Source: Bacteroidota bacterium | GTDB taxonomy: Bacteria; Bacteroidota; Bacteroidia; B-17B0; Aurantibacillaceae | Length of the DNA: 64,000 bases | Assembly (NCBI GenBank): GCA_016702705.1 | Contig: JADJDM010000022.1 | Location: forward strand, 80,375 to 144,374 | Direction: 5' to 3' | Part shown: positions 39,047-46,905 of the stretch, piece by piece | Position numbering within the stretch: the stretch's first letter is position 1 | Layout: each line of letters begins with the position of its first letter | Translations under genes and position numbers: made by a program | Notes under the pieces: generated by a model | Databases searched by the model: none | The model's input: only the letters and a program-made list of their open reading frames with translations | Told to the model about the DNA's origin: nothing

Positions 39047-39385
39047 TTAATTATTAATAGAGCCTATTAAAACAAGGCTTTCTACGACTGTATTGCTTTT
39101 TATTGAATGTTTAACATTGCACGGAAAAATAAAAAAATCACCTGACTTGCCAATAAAATATTCATTATCAATAGAAAATTCAGGGTTTCCTGAAACTACA
39201 TAGGCATATTCTGTTTTATCTGGATGTAAATGTTCAGGATAAACTGACATAGGAACAATTTTAATTAACTTAACTCCGCCATTTGATAACTGAATGAATT
39301 CCTTTCCTAAAAATCCCTTTACTTGACCTGTTTTCCAATCTAAATCAGTTACATCAACTTTGTAATTTTTAAGTTTATTTTTCAT
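39047..39385 (-). CDS. Cupin-domain protein
   Basis: The 112-residue single-cupin protein has the metal motif PEHLHPDKTEYAYVVSG followed by the second motif ending CNVKHSI. Such small cupins are metal-binding sensors or enzymes; function is not deducible. It starts 2 nt after the ferredoxin stop, so the two are cotranslated. Confidence 0.82.
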   Translation of the reverse strand: MKNKLKNYKVDVTDLDWKTGQVKGFLGKEFIQLSNGGVKLIKIVPMSVYPEHLHPDKTEYAYVVSGNPEFSIDNEYFIGKSGDFFIFPCNVKHSIKSNTVVESLVLIGSINN

Positions 39386-39387
39386 GA

Positions 39388-39726
39388 TTATAATTCTATT
39401 TCTATTAATTTTAAATTTTGGTCAATTATTATCTGGCAAGAAAGCCTATCATTTAAATTATTAAAATTGTGTTTTTTTAGAGTAGCTAATTCATTTCCTT
39501 CAAAATCGTTTACTTTATGGGATTTAGAATTTATTTTAATCAGACAAGTACAACAACGCCCCATACCTTTACATTCGCCAAAATTCTCTAGGTACAATTT
39601 ATCCGATAAAAGCTCCATCAGGCTTCTATACTCATTAGTGTAAGTGAATAATTGGATTTTTTCACCTCCTTTAAATACAATTATTTTTATATCTTTTTTT
39701 TGACTCACGTGGGTAATTAAAAACAA
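39388..39726 (-). CDS. [2Fe-2S] ferredoxin
   Basis: The cluster motif ECKGMGRCCTC (C-x5-C-x2-C) plus a fourth cysteine in RLSCQI mark a plant/adrenodoxin-type 2Fe-2S ferredoxin of about 106-112 residues. The start is uncertain: TTG at 39726 or GTG at 39708; the family usually begins close to the latter. It probably donates electrons to redox partners in this locus. Confidence 0.85.
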   Translation of the reverse strand: MFLITHVSQKKDIKIIVFKGGEKIQLFTYTNEYRSLMELLSDKLYLENFGECKGMGRCCTCLIKINSKSHKVNDFEGNELATLKKHNFNNLNDRLSCQIIIDQNLKLIEIEL

Positions 39727-39764
39727 TGAATTATTTAATTTTAGACATTAGTATTAGAATATAA

Positions 39765-39800
39765 AATAGGGAAACATCTATTTTAAGACATTTCCCTATT
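39765..39800 (-). terminator. Hairpin between the RIC and ferredoxin genes
   Basis: A 10-bp perfect stem (AATAGGGAAA / TTTCCCTATT) with a 16-nt loop, followed on the minus strand by TTTTATA. It probably ends or attenuates the transcript after RIC, so the ferredoxin-cupin-hemerythrin genes may form a separate or reduced unit. Confidence 0.6.
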
Positions 39801-39824
39801 GAAATTTTGCTTAAATATATTTTA

Positions 39825-40553
39825 CTATTCTTTTTTAACTTCCTTTTCCATCTCAATTGATTTTGGAAATAGAATGTTGTTTTCTAAATGAATGTGAAGA
39901 TGTAAATCTTCTTCAAATTCTTTAAGTAAAGCAAAAGTTACTTTATATGTATTGCAAGCATCAATTGGCGGTGTATAATTATTAGATAATTCTTTAATGC
40001 TTCTAAATATTTCACCTTCGGTGTCATGCTCGTGCATCATTGTTTTTATGGGACTTTGAACTGTTCCAAATGGAGGTTGAGGAGAGGGTTGGTTTTCTTG
40101 TTTTGCAATTGCCATTTTTCTTACAAATGGAAATAAAATCAACTCTTCTTTTTTCATGTGAGCAGCGAGTTCGCTCGCAGATTGGTTAAACAAATCTTTT
40201 ATTTCAAATAATTCTGGATGGTTCTTACCATGCACAGTGCAAATTTTATCTAGGTATTGCTTTAAAATAGGCGTTTTATTTTCAACATACCTATGATGCT
40301 TTTTCTCTATATAATCAGCTAATAAATCTAATGGCCAAGACTTGTAATCACTTACTTGATTATCTTCACTTATCTTTATTTTTTCGAGATCATTGTGCAA
40401 TAAGCTTTTGCTAATATTTTTGCTTTCACAAACTTCATCTATGGTTTGATTGCCTTTGCAGCAAAAATCTATACCGAATGATTGGAATACTCCTGCGGTG
40501 CGGTAATCGTCTGCTACCATTTCACCAATTGTTTTTTCTTTAGTGGTATTCAT
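39825..40553 (-). CDS. ric: Iron-sulfur cluster repair di-iron protein (RIC; ScdA/YtfE)
   Basis: RIC proteins repair iron-sulfur clusters damaged by nitric oxide or peroxide. The 242-residue product has the ScdA N-terminal domain with the double-cysteine motif GIDFCCKGNQT (about residues 27-37) and then a hemerythrin-like di-iron bundle (KKHHRYVENK, HGKNHPE, HMKKEELILFP, MMHEHDTEGE, HIHLENNILFP). Length is typical. It is central to reading this locus as nitrosative-stress defence. Confidence 0.95.
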   Translation of the reverse strand: MNTTKEKTIGEMVADDYRTAGVFQSFGIDFCCKGNQTIDEVCESKNISKSLLHNDLEKIKISEDNQVSDYKSWPLDLLADYIEKKHHRYVENKTPILKQYLDKICTVHGKNHPELFEIKDLFNQSASELAAHMKKEELILFPFVRKMAIAKQENQPSPQPPFGTVQSPIKTMMHEHDTEGEIFRSIKELSNNYTPPIDACNTYKVTFALLKEFEEDLHLHIHLENNILFPKSIEMEKEVKKE

Positions 40554-40564
40554 GTTATTAATTT

Positions 40565-40852
40565 TTAGTTTATAAATTCTATTTCTGATTCAACTGGCAT
40601 CATTACAATTGCTTTAAGACTAGTCATTACTAATAATGAATGTGGAACGGCAGCTGGAATTATCATTGAATCACCCTTTTTTAATAAACGCTCTTTGGAG
40701 GCTATTTCTATGATTGCATTACCTTCTTCGATAACAATAACTGCTTCTTTGGTACTGATATGTTTAGGCATCTGCATATCTTTTTCACCTGTTACTTGTA
40801 ATATTTTAAATACGACCCCTTTTTTGAGTAATGTTACTTCTGGTTTATTCAT
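40565..40852 (-). CDS. Small cupin-domain protein
   Basis: A 95-residue single cupin with a glycine-containing turn (KKGDSMIIPAAVPHSL) in which the second-motif histidine is kept; the first motif (PKHISTKEAVIVIEEG) retains one histidine and one glutamate. Possible metal-binding sensor. It sits between the TDO-family and RIC genes with gaps of 5 and 11 nt, inside the operon. Confidence 0.8.
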   Translation of the reverse strand: MNKPEVTLLKKGVVFKILQVTGEKDMQMPKHISTKEAVIVIEEGNAIIEIASKERLLKKGDSMIIPAAVPHSLLVMTSLKAIVMMPVESEIEFIN

Positions 40853-40857
40853 TTCAT

Positions 40858-41772
40858 TTAAATATTAGTAGATTTTCCCCATTCTGATATCTCGTGTTCT
40901 GTCCACAACTCAGGGAAAAATTTTCGTTGTTGAAACTGTGGGTGTAAATATTTTTTCCATTCAGAACCACCTGTTGCTGCCTGATTTTCGCCTTTTTTGT
41001 CTAAATACTGTTTAGCTGTGTTAAGATGAACTTGTGGCCATTTAATATTATACAAACAATCAAACTCTCGCAAAATTTGTGTGAGTTCATTAGATGGGTT
41101 TTCAATTTTTAATATTTGTTCTTCGATTGTTTTTCCCTTTACTTTTTTAGCTAGAGATATAAAACGGTCAAGATATTTTTCTTCAAATTGTCTTAGAGTC
41201 AGTGTTTTCTCTCCAGTTTTCCGGTTTAATCCAGCATCTTTCCAATAAATATGTTCAAAATATTCTTCGATTGATGGTTGATCTGAGATGCGTTTTTTAC
41301 CTTCTTGATTAATTAAATTTTTAATACGAGTACAATAAATTTCTATTAATCTGAATTGAGCACTTTGAAAACCACTTGCTGGCGCTAAGGTTGTTCTGAA
41401 TGTATTATAGTCATCGTAATCCATGCCATCTTTCATAACGTCAAACGAATTGATTAACATAGTGGTATAACGATTAAGCCGACTCATTTTTGTAATTAAG
41501 AATGTTTCTGTAATTGAATCACTATAAACAATTTGTTTAATTTCATGAATCATTAATTTTAAAAACAATTCTGTAACTTGATGATACATAATGAAGATTT
41601 CTTCATCTTTAAAATTTGTACGTGGTTTTTGTAATGATAATAGCGTATCAACTTCAACGTAATCCCAATAGTTAATTGGTTTTGCTTGTAGTAAGCCTTT
41701 TAAGTATGTTTCAGGATTTTCGCCCAAATTCTTATATTTTTCTTCAATTTGATGAATGATTGTTTGTTCCAT
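40858..41772 (-). CDS. Tryptophan 2,3-dioxygenase family haem enzyme
   Basis: TDO uses haem to open the tryptophan indole ring with O2, giving N-formylkynurenine. The 304-residue product shows the family signatures: FIMYHQVTELFLKL near the N-terminus, LAPASGFQSAQFRLIE with the substrate-binding arginine, a WPQVHLNTA segment with the candidate haem-ligand histidine, and ATGGSEWKKYL. No other kynurenine gene is in the window. It lies among haemoglobin, RIC and hemerythrin genes, so a role tied to NO chemistry is possible but inferred. Confidence 0.85.
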   Translation of the reverse strand: MEQTIIHQIEEKYKNLGENPETYLKGLLQAKPINYWDYVEVDTLLSLQKPRTNFKDEEIFIMYHQVTELFLKLMIHEIKQIVYSDSITETFLITKMSRLNRYTTMLINSFDVMKDGMDYDDYNTFRTTLAPASGFQSAQFRLIEIYCTRIKNLINQEGKKRISDQPSIEEYFEHIYWKDAGLNRKTGEKTLTLRQFEEKYLDRFISLAKKVKGKTIEEQILKIENPSNELTQILREFDCLYNIKWPQVHLNTAKQYLDKKGENQAATGGSEWKKYLHPQFQQRKFFPELWTEHEISEWGKSTNI

Positions 41773-41778
41773 ATTTGA

Positions 41779-42213
41779 TTATTTTAAAAATTTAATACTG
41801 TAAATAAAAAGGAAAATTGTTTTTATAATTTCAATTCCAACGTAATATAAATGAAGGTTTGAAGGGGGTACTACCTTGCCATCTATATGCATTTGAGCCC
41901 TTGTATCTAAGGCTGTCAACAACCAAATTGTTTGTATAATTAGCAATACTAGTGGGAGGTAAAAGAATAAATTAGAAGGTGCATATATAGTATCTTTTGA
42001 ATTAAATAAGCTAATCATTAATGCGATTGCAAAAACCCATTCTACTTTGTTTAAGGCATTAAAAATTAATCTTCCGATACCTAATCCAATTTGTAGATTT
42101 ACACCGGGCGCTCTAAATTTTAACCATGCTTCCATAAAACTGATTGCACAGACAAAGCCTATCCATAAATAAATTACGGCAAATGCTAATGGATCTTTTG
42201 TGGCGGCTGTCAT
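41779..42213 (-). CDS. Four-helix membrane protein of the NO locus
   Basis: The 144-residue product has about four membrane helices and no signal peptide; WIGFVCAISFMEAWLKF and WLLTALDTRAQMHIDG are its most distinctive stretches. I do not recognise a characterised family. It overlaps the truncated haemoglobin gene by 4 nt and precedes the TDO-family gene by 6 nt. Confidence 0.75.
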   Translation of the reverse strand: MTAATKDPLAFAVIYLWIGFVCAISFMEAWLKFRAPGVNLQIGLGIGRLIFNALNKVEWVFAIALMISLFNSKDTIYAPSNLFFYLPLVLLIIQTIWLLTALDTRAQMHIDGKVVPPSNLHLYYVGIEIIKTIFLFIYSIKFLK

Positions 42214-42596
42214 AAGATTAATTTATCTGGATTGTTTTTATAGTATTCAATTTTATGATAAAACATTTCGGCCATTTTTTCGGCTCGCCACTTGGCTTCT
42301 GTTGCTTTTTCCCCACTAAAATTTTCATCTATTGTTTGGTAAAACAATAATAGCCATCTATCGAAATGATGTTGGTCTACAGGAAGTTTAGCATGAGGAA
42401 CAAATGGACTGCCGTTATAGGTATGTTGATTTAATAAAACGGTCTGCCAAAAACGATACATTTTTTCTAAATGAATTGGCCATCTATCTTGAATTTTATC
42501 ATTAAAAATTGGAGCCAATAAACTGTCAGTTCTTACTTTTGTGTAAAACGCATCGACCAATAATTTTATATCCTCAATGGTTATTATTTCTTTCAT
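42210..42596 (-). CDS. Group III truncated haemoglobin
   Basis: Truncated haemoglobins bind O2 or NO on haem. The 128-residue product begins MKEIITIEDI at 42596 and has the 2-on-2 globin pattern (FYTKVRTDSLLAPIFN, MYRFWQTVLL), with the proximal-His region PVDQHHFDRWLLLF. This start overlaps the stop of the preceding hidden gene as TAATG. It most likely detoxifies or senses NO in this locus. Confidence 0.9.
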   Translation of the reverse strand: MKEIITIEDIKLLVDAFYTKVRTDSLLAPIFNDKIQDRWPIHLEKMYRFWQTVLLNQHTYNGSPFVPHAKLPVDQHHFDRWLLLFYQTIDENFSGEKATEAKWRAEKMAEMFYHKIEYYKNNPDKLIL

Positions 42597-42849
42597 TATA
42601 GAAGTGTATTTAAAGCGGTTACTGCATAATAGATTCCCCAGCCTACGAAGCCAATAATTAAAGCCCAAAGCCAAGCAGGTATGCTTTGGGGAGTTTCACT
42701 ACCTTCAATCAAAAATCTTTTTTGATCACCTTTACCATAGGCATTTATCATAATTGGTAAAACGCCATCTACTACTTCGTTTTCTGAAATACCTTCAACA
42801 GCAATAGCAGGTCCATTTCGGACTGTAAATGGAATAGCCTTAGCTTCAT
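42596..42849 (-). CDS. Small single-helix membrane protein, hidden by a frameshift at its start
   Basis: The minus strand encodes about 84 residues in a clean frame (AKAIPFTVRNGPAIAVEG, then SIPAWLWALIIGFVGWGIYY, a membrane helix) ending in TAA that overlaps the haemoglobin ATG. The ATG at 42849 is in another frame; one added A directly after it (giving ATGAAAGCT) joins it. It fits exactly between its neighbours (11 nt after the upstream stop). I do not recognise the family; the tail resembles N-terminal anchors of cbb3-oxidase-type subunits only loosely. Confidence 0.6.
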
Positions 42850-42860
42850 TTTAACTGAAT

Positions 42861-43199
42861 TTAGATGTTTGTAATAATAAAAATGGCGTTCAAAAAAATA
42901 CTTAAGTAAAACATCGAAAGACAGAGCTTACCCGAACCAAGGGCAATAAAAACAGCGTTGCTAGCCATTGTAATTGCTGCACAAGTTGCTAACACAATAA
43001 CGTGAGCATTATTTTGAAGAATAAAGCCACAAGCAATGGAACCCAAACAGCTTTGAATTGTAATACCCATTGCCATCCATCCAAAACGGGACTTTTCGAA
43101 TTTTTCTGCTTGCTCGTTGAACCAAGTATCAATTCCTCTGTTAGATGAATTTTGGCTTCCATTCCGAGTATTGATTTGTGATTGTTTAGATGTATTCAT
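42861..43199 (-). CDS. Small membrane protein, first gene of the NO-stress operon
   Basis: The 112-residue product has a Ser/Asn-rich N-terminus, a short amphipathic stretch (DTWFNEQAEKFEKSRFG) and three membrane helices. No named family. It is the first gene downstream of a perfect 16-nt palindrome and of the Rrf2 gene. Confidence 0.75.
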   Translation of the reverse strand: MNTSKQSQINTRNGSQNSSNRGIDTWFNEQAEKFEKSRFGWMAMGITIQSCLGSIACGFILQNNAHVIVLATCAAITMASNAVFIALGSGKLCLSMFYLSIFLNAIFIITNI

Positions 43200-43218
43200 G
43201 ATTTCTCTTTTTTGAATT

Positions 43219-43234
43219 ATATATTACAATATAT
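43219..43234. promoter_or_regulatory. Candidate operator of the NO-stress operon
   Basis: A perfect inverted repeat (ATATATT, two bases, AATATAT) lies 20-35 nt upstream of the ATG at 43199. It is a plausible site for the adjacent Rrf2 protein or a CRP/FNR-type regulator. AT-rich sequence makes chance palindromes fairly common, so confidence is moderate. Confidence 0.4.
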
Positions 43235-43269
43235 GAAGACCTTTATATCCTTTAATGTTTTAATTTTTT

Positions 43270-43704
43270 TTATCTATGTAAAAATGTTAACCCTTCTTTT
43301 AGCCCAAGTGACAATTCTAGAATAGTGGTGTTTTCGAGCATATATTTTAATTCATCTCTTACAATTTTAAATTTATTATGTACTGGGCAAGGCTGTTTTT
43401 CCGAACATTCTTTAAAGCCTAATCCACAACCCTTGTATATAGAATCACCATCAATAGCCAATACTATCTGACTAAGTTTTAAATTACGCATATTTTTTTT
43501 TTCTATAGAAAATCCTCCATTAGGACCTTTAATTGAGTCTATTATTTGATTTTTTGAAAGTTGTTGCAAAATTTTTGCAGTAAAGGCTTCAGGCGAATCA
43601 ATCGCTTTTGCAATGTCTGTAATACTTACACGCTTATCTAAATTGGACTGTTCTGCAATGTATATTGTAGATCTAATAGCGTATTCACAAGCTTTTGAAA
43701 ACAT
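43270..43704 (-). CDS. Rrf2-family transcriptional regulator
   Basis: The 144-residue product has the Rrf2 winged helix (KACEYAIRSTIYIAEQS, IDSPEAFTAKILQQLSKNQI, KGPNGGFSIEK) and three cysteines in GCGLGFKECSEKQPC (C-x6-C-x5-C), as in NsrR/IscR types that hold an NO- or redox-sensitive iron-sulfur cluster. Its place just upstream of trHb, RIC and hemerythrin genes supports an NsrR-like role; the target site is not proven. Confidence 0.9.
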   Translation of the reverse strand: MFSKACEYAIRSTIYIAEQSNLDKRVSITDIAKAIDSPEAFTAKILQQLSKNQIIDSIKGPNGGFSIEKKNMRNLKLSQIVLAIDGDSIYKGCGLGFKECSEKQPCPVHNKFKIVRDELKYMLENTTILELSLGLKEGLTFLHR

Positions 43705-43723
43705 AGTAATGATATTTATAGTA

Positions 43724-43731
43724 CAAATGTA
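43724..43731 (-). promoter_or_regulatory. -7 promoter box of the Rrf2 gene
   Basis: TACATTTG on the minus strand, 19 nt upstream of the ATG. The surrounding GTATAC...GTAC words give partial dyad symmetry, so autoregulation is possible. Confidence 0.5.
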
Positions 43732-43765
43732 TACAATTTTAAATAAAAGACAAAAATATCTTTTA

Positions 43766-44359
43766 TTATTTTTTTAACCCTAAAATGAATCGAATCCTTT
43801 TTCTATAATCCTTTTTTACAGGATACCTTCTGTTTGGCGTGATATTGTTAAAAATTAGTGCGACTAAAAATAAGATTAGAACACCTGTTAATACTGGAGA
43901 AAGAACGTATATATATCCCAATGCCTTTATTTTTTCACTGCCGATATTTGCGATTAAAGCTGTAGCTCCACCTGGGGGATGGAGCGTTTTTGTAATCTGC
44001 ATAAAAACAATAGAAAGAGCAACGGCTAGTGCTGAGGATAGCCAAATTTCATTTGGTATTAATTTGTGAACTGTGACTCCTATAATAGCAGACACAATGT
44101 GCCCGCCAATTAAATTACGTGGTTGAGCTAATGGACTGTTTATAGCTCCGTAAATCAAAACAGAAGAGGCTCCAAATGAACCTATCAAGAATAAATTATC
44201 ATTAAAAACAAAATATTTGCTGTTAATGAATCCTATAATACCAATGCCGAAAAATGCACCGAGAAATGTAAAAAAATGTTCTTTTTTATCAATTAACGTT
44301 TCTTTATAAAAAACATACTTAACCTTTCTATAACTTCTTTTTATTTTTTTTGTTGGCAT
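43766..44359 (-). CDS. HPP-family membrane protein
   Basis: The 197-residue product has about five membrane helices and the defining motif TLHPPGGATAL. Some HPP proteins are nitrite transporters of plastids and cyanobacteria. Next to an NsrR-like gene and NO-defence genes, nitrite handling is a reasonable inference. A gap of 62 nt separates it from the Rrf2 gene. Confidence 0.88.
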   Translation of the reverse strand: MPTKKIKRSYRKVKYVFYKETLIDKKEHFFTFLGAFFGIGIIGFINSKYFVFNDNLFLIGSFGASSVLIYGAINSPLAQPRNLIGGHIVSAIIGVTVHKLIPNEIWLSSALAVALSIVFMQITKTLHPPGGATALIANIGSEKIKALGYIYVLSPVLTGVLILFLVALIFNNITPNRRYPVKKDYRKRIRFILGLKK

Positions 44360-44428
44360 AAACGTAATGTCTATTTATAAATCATTTTTGTAGAGACTGC
44401 AATTCTTTTCCATGAATTTATTCTTTGG

Positions 44429-45289
44429 CTAATTTAAAAAATAGAAAAAGATAATCACTAAAAATCCTTGTAAAATCATTGTACCATCTAAAATGCCATA
44501 ATGATAATAATAAAGGCTACGTAACGTCTTATTATTAAGAAAAAACAAGGTGGTTAATGTTGATAAAATTAAACCAGGTAAAATAAATGTAAGTTTATAC
44601 ATTGGATAATGAACTAAACAAATTATTGTAAATAATAGCAGAGAAATATTAGCTACAACTATTGACTTCTTTTGACCTATTAATATGGGAATTGTTTTTA
44701 ATCCAGATACCCTATCGTCAGAAATATCTCTAATGTCAAATGGAATAGTAATTGCAAATACGAATATAAATCTTTCAATTAACATTAGTAATAGATGGCC
44801 AATATCATAAGTAATATTTGACTGAATTATAGGAAGTAATATTGTGACTACTGACCACACAAATGAAATTAAAAATATTTTAAGAAAGGGGATTTCTCTC
44901 AATCTAAAAACATACTTTAATTTTTTAAAAAATGGTAAGGAATAGAAAATGGTTAATAGACCTATAGGTGCTAAAGCAATAAGAACTCTTTCTTTAGCAA
45001 GAAGTATTGAAACTAAAAAGCCTATGATAGAAAAGAATACAACGAAATAAAATTGTTTTGGATTTTTTTTGATCCAAGAATGTCTATGATGGTTTAATGC
45101 ATCCTTATTAGTTAAAACTAATATTAAACGATGTATGTTATATTCAAATAAAGTTGCGAAAAAAATAATAAACACGTAGGGATGCAACTGAGGTCTCATT
45201 CCCAACTGAATTTGTGTTTCAATTGCTAATACAGATGCTGCAAATGAAATATAAATATTACTATTAATTAAAAAAGAAAATGATTTCAC
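44429..45289 (-). CDS. UbiA-family prenyltransferase-like membrane protein
   Basis: The 286-residue product has eight or nine membrane helices and the second Asp-rich motif of the UbiA fold (TIPFDIRDISDDRVSGLKTI). The first motif is replaced by NIHRLILVLTNKDALN, which lacks the usual NDxxD, so it may be a divergent or non-canonical member. The start is GTG at 45289. UbiA enzymes attach prenyl groups to quinone, haem or lipid precursors; acceptor unknown. Confidence 0.75.
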   Translation of the reverse strand: MKSFSFLINSNIYISFAASVLAIETQIQLGMRPQLHPYVFIIFFATLFEYNIHRLILVLTNKDALNHHRHSWIKKNPKQFYFVVFFSIIGFLVSILLAKERVLIALAPIGLLTIFYSLPFFKKLKYVFRLREIPFLKIFLISFVWSVVTILLPIIQSNITYDIGHLLLMLIERFIFVFAITIPFDIRDISDDRVSGLKTIPILIGQKKSIVVANISLLLFTIICLVHYPMYKLTFILPGLILSTLTTLFFLNNKTLRSLYYYHYGILDGTMILQGFLVIIFFYFLN

Positions 45290-45380
45290 TGACTCATTTA
45301 AATGTTTTTATTGTTGAATTTAAGTTTATTATATATTATTGTTAAACTGAAATATTTTTGAATATTCATTTGAATTATTG

Positions 45381-45388
45381 CAAATATA
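45381..45388 (-). promoter_or_regulatory. -7 promoter box of the UbiA-like gene
   Basis: TATATTTG on the minus strand, about 90 nt upstream of the GTG at 45289, inside the 232-bp divergent gap shared with hemD. No clear box is seen for hemD. Confidence 0.4.
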
Positions 45389-45521
45389 CTGAGTAACGGA
45401 CAATTGCTTTAAATTAAATGTTAAATAGTGGTATTTATTGATACTAAACGAGTGAAATAAATGCAGTAAAGATTAGTACATTAGTACGCATTATAAGTCT
45501 TAAAAATTAATTAATAAATAT

Positions 45522-46208
45522 ATGATTAGTGAAGCTATATCTCAAGATATAAAAAGTGTTTTTATATCTAGAAAAGTAGATGAGAACGGTGCCTTTACAA
45601 GGTTAAAAAGCGATAGCAACATAACGCTAATTGATGAGCCCTTGATAGAAATTAATCCTGTTCGTTATTCGTATACACCTCAAACAAAGTGGATATTTTT
45701 TTCAAGTAAAAACTCTATTACCTATTTTTTTGCACAAAATCCTATATTACCTGCAAACGTCAATTATGGAGTAGTGAGTATTGTGTCTGCAAACTATTTA
45801 TTGACTTTTGGTAAGGAAGCTAATTTTATTGGTCAAGGTAATAATATGTTGCAAATCGCTAAAGATTTTAAGGAGGCTTTAAAAAATGATACTGTTTTAT
45901 TTCCTCAAGCAATCGATTCTTTACAATCTATACAGAAACAATTATCGTTTACTAATACTTGTTATAATCTTTATGTGTATAAAACCAGTATAAAAAGTGA
46001 TTTTACCATACCATATACTGATATTTTAATTTTCACAAGCCCTTCAAACGTATTATCTTATTTTAATAAATACAAGATTGATTCGCGACAACTTGTAATA
46101 GCAATGGGGGATGCGACTAAATATAAATTAACAGAATATGGAATTTTTAATGTTTTAGTGCCAAATAGCTTTAGCGAAAATGGATTGTATGAGTTGTTAT
46201 TTAATTAA
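45522..46208 (+). CDS. hemD: Uroporphyrinogen-III synthase
   Basis: HemD closes and rearranges hydroxymethylbilane into uroporphyrinogen III for haem, sirohaem and cobalamin. The family is poorly conserved, but the 228-residue product has its diagnostic segments: KSVFISRKVDENG at the start, IFFSSKNSITYFF in the first lobe, ILIFTSPSNVLSYF in the second, and AMGDATKYKLTEYG near the end. It is alone on the plus strand among haem-using NO genes, where added tetrapyrrole demand would make sense. Confidence 0.85.
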   Translation: MISEAISQDIKSVFISRKVDENGAFTRLKSDSNITLIDEPLIEINPVRYSYTPQTKWIFFSSKNSITYFFAQNPILPANVNYGVVSIVSANYLLTFGKEANFIGQGNNMLQIAKDFKEALKNDTVLFPQAIDSLQSIQKQLSFTNTCYNLYVYKTSIKSDFTIPYTDILIFTSPSNVLSYFNKYKIDSRQLVIAMGDATKYKLTEYGIFNVLVPNSFSENGLYELLFN

Positions 46209-46230
46209 TAGCATTGTATCAGTTATCTAA

Positions 46231-46896
46231 CTATTTAATCAAAGTAATAAATTCCATTTTTAATTTTTCATCCTTAAACTTACCGGAGTAATGAGCTGTA
46301 ATTGTGCTGCTATTTGTGTCTTTTATGCCTCTTGAACATACACAAAGATGTGTAGCATCAATAACAACAGCAACATCATCACTATTTAATGCGGCTTTTA
46401 ACCCCTCTGCTATTTGATTTACCAAACGCTCCTGAACTTGCGGACGTTTGGCATAATATTGTACCAAACGATTTATTTTAGACAATCCAATAACTTTCTT
46501 ATTAGGAATATATGCCACATGCACTTTGCCGATGATGGGAACAAAGTGATGTTCGCAATAAGAATATAAAGTAATATCTTTTTCAATCAACATTTCGTTA
46601 TATTGATACTTATTTTCAAATAATGCCGCTTGTGGTTTATTAGCAGGATTTAACCCACTAAAAGCTTCTTTAACATACATCTTTGCCACTCTGAGAGGAG
46701 TGTCTTTTAAACTATCATCTGTTAAATCTAAACCCAGCGTATGCATTATTTGTTTAAAATGGTCAGCAATAATTTTAATTTTTTGAGTGTCATTTAATTT
46801 AAAAGCATCTTCACGCATAGGGGTATCTATCGAAGTGCTTAAATGTTCCTCGTTTAATTCGTGTAATAATTTTTCCGTTACAACATCTTCTATCAT
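46231..46896 (-). CDS. folE: GTP cyclohydrolase I
   Basis: FolE converts GTP to dihydroneopterin triphosphate for folate or pterin cofactors. The 221-residue product has the zinc and catalytic motifs LYSYCEHHFVP, GLSKINRLVQYYAKRPQVQE and HLCVCSRGIKD, and full length. It starts 9 nt after the ECF sigma gene and so probably belongs to the sigma-controlled operon, an unusual setting for folE. Confidence 0.93.
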   Translation of the reverse strand: MIEDVVTEKLLHELNEEHLSTSIDTPMREDAFKLNDTQKIKIIADHFKQIMHTLGLDLTDDSLKDTPLRVAKMYVKEAFSGLNPANKPQAALFENKYQYNEMLIEKDITLYSYCEHHFVPIIGKVHVAYIPNKKVIGLSKINRLVQYYAKRPQVQERLVNQIAEGLKAALNSDDVAVVIDATHLCVCSRGIKDTNSSTITAHYSGKFKDEKLKMEFITLIK

Positions 46897-46905
46897 TGCC
46901 TCTTC

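Noticed and set aside
42597..42674. N-terminal extension of the truncated haemoglobin
   Set aside because: These codons are the out-of-frame shadow of the hidden membrane gene; the ATG at 42596 gives the family N-terminus.
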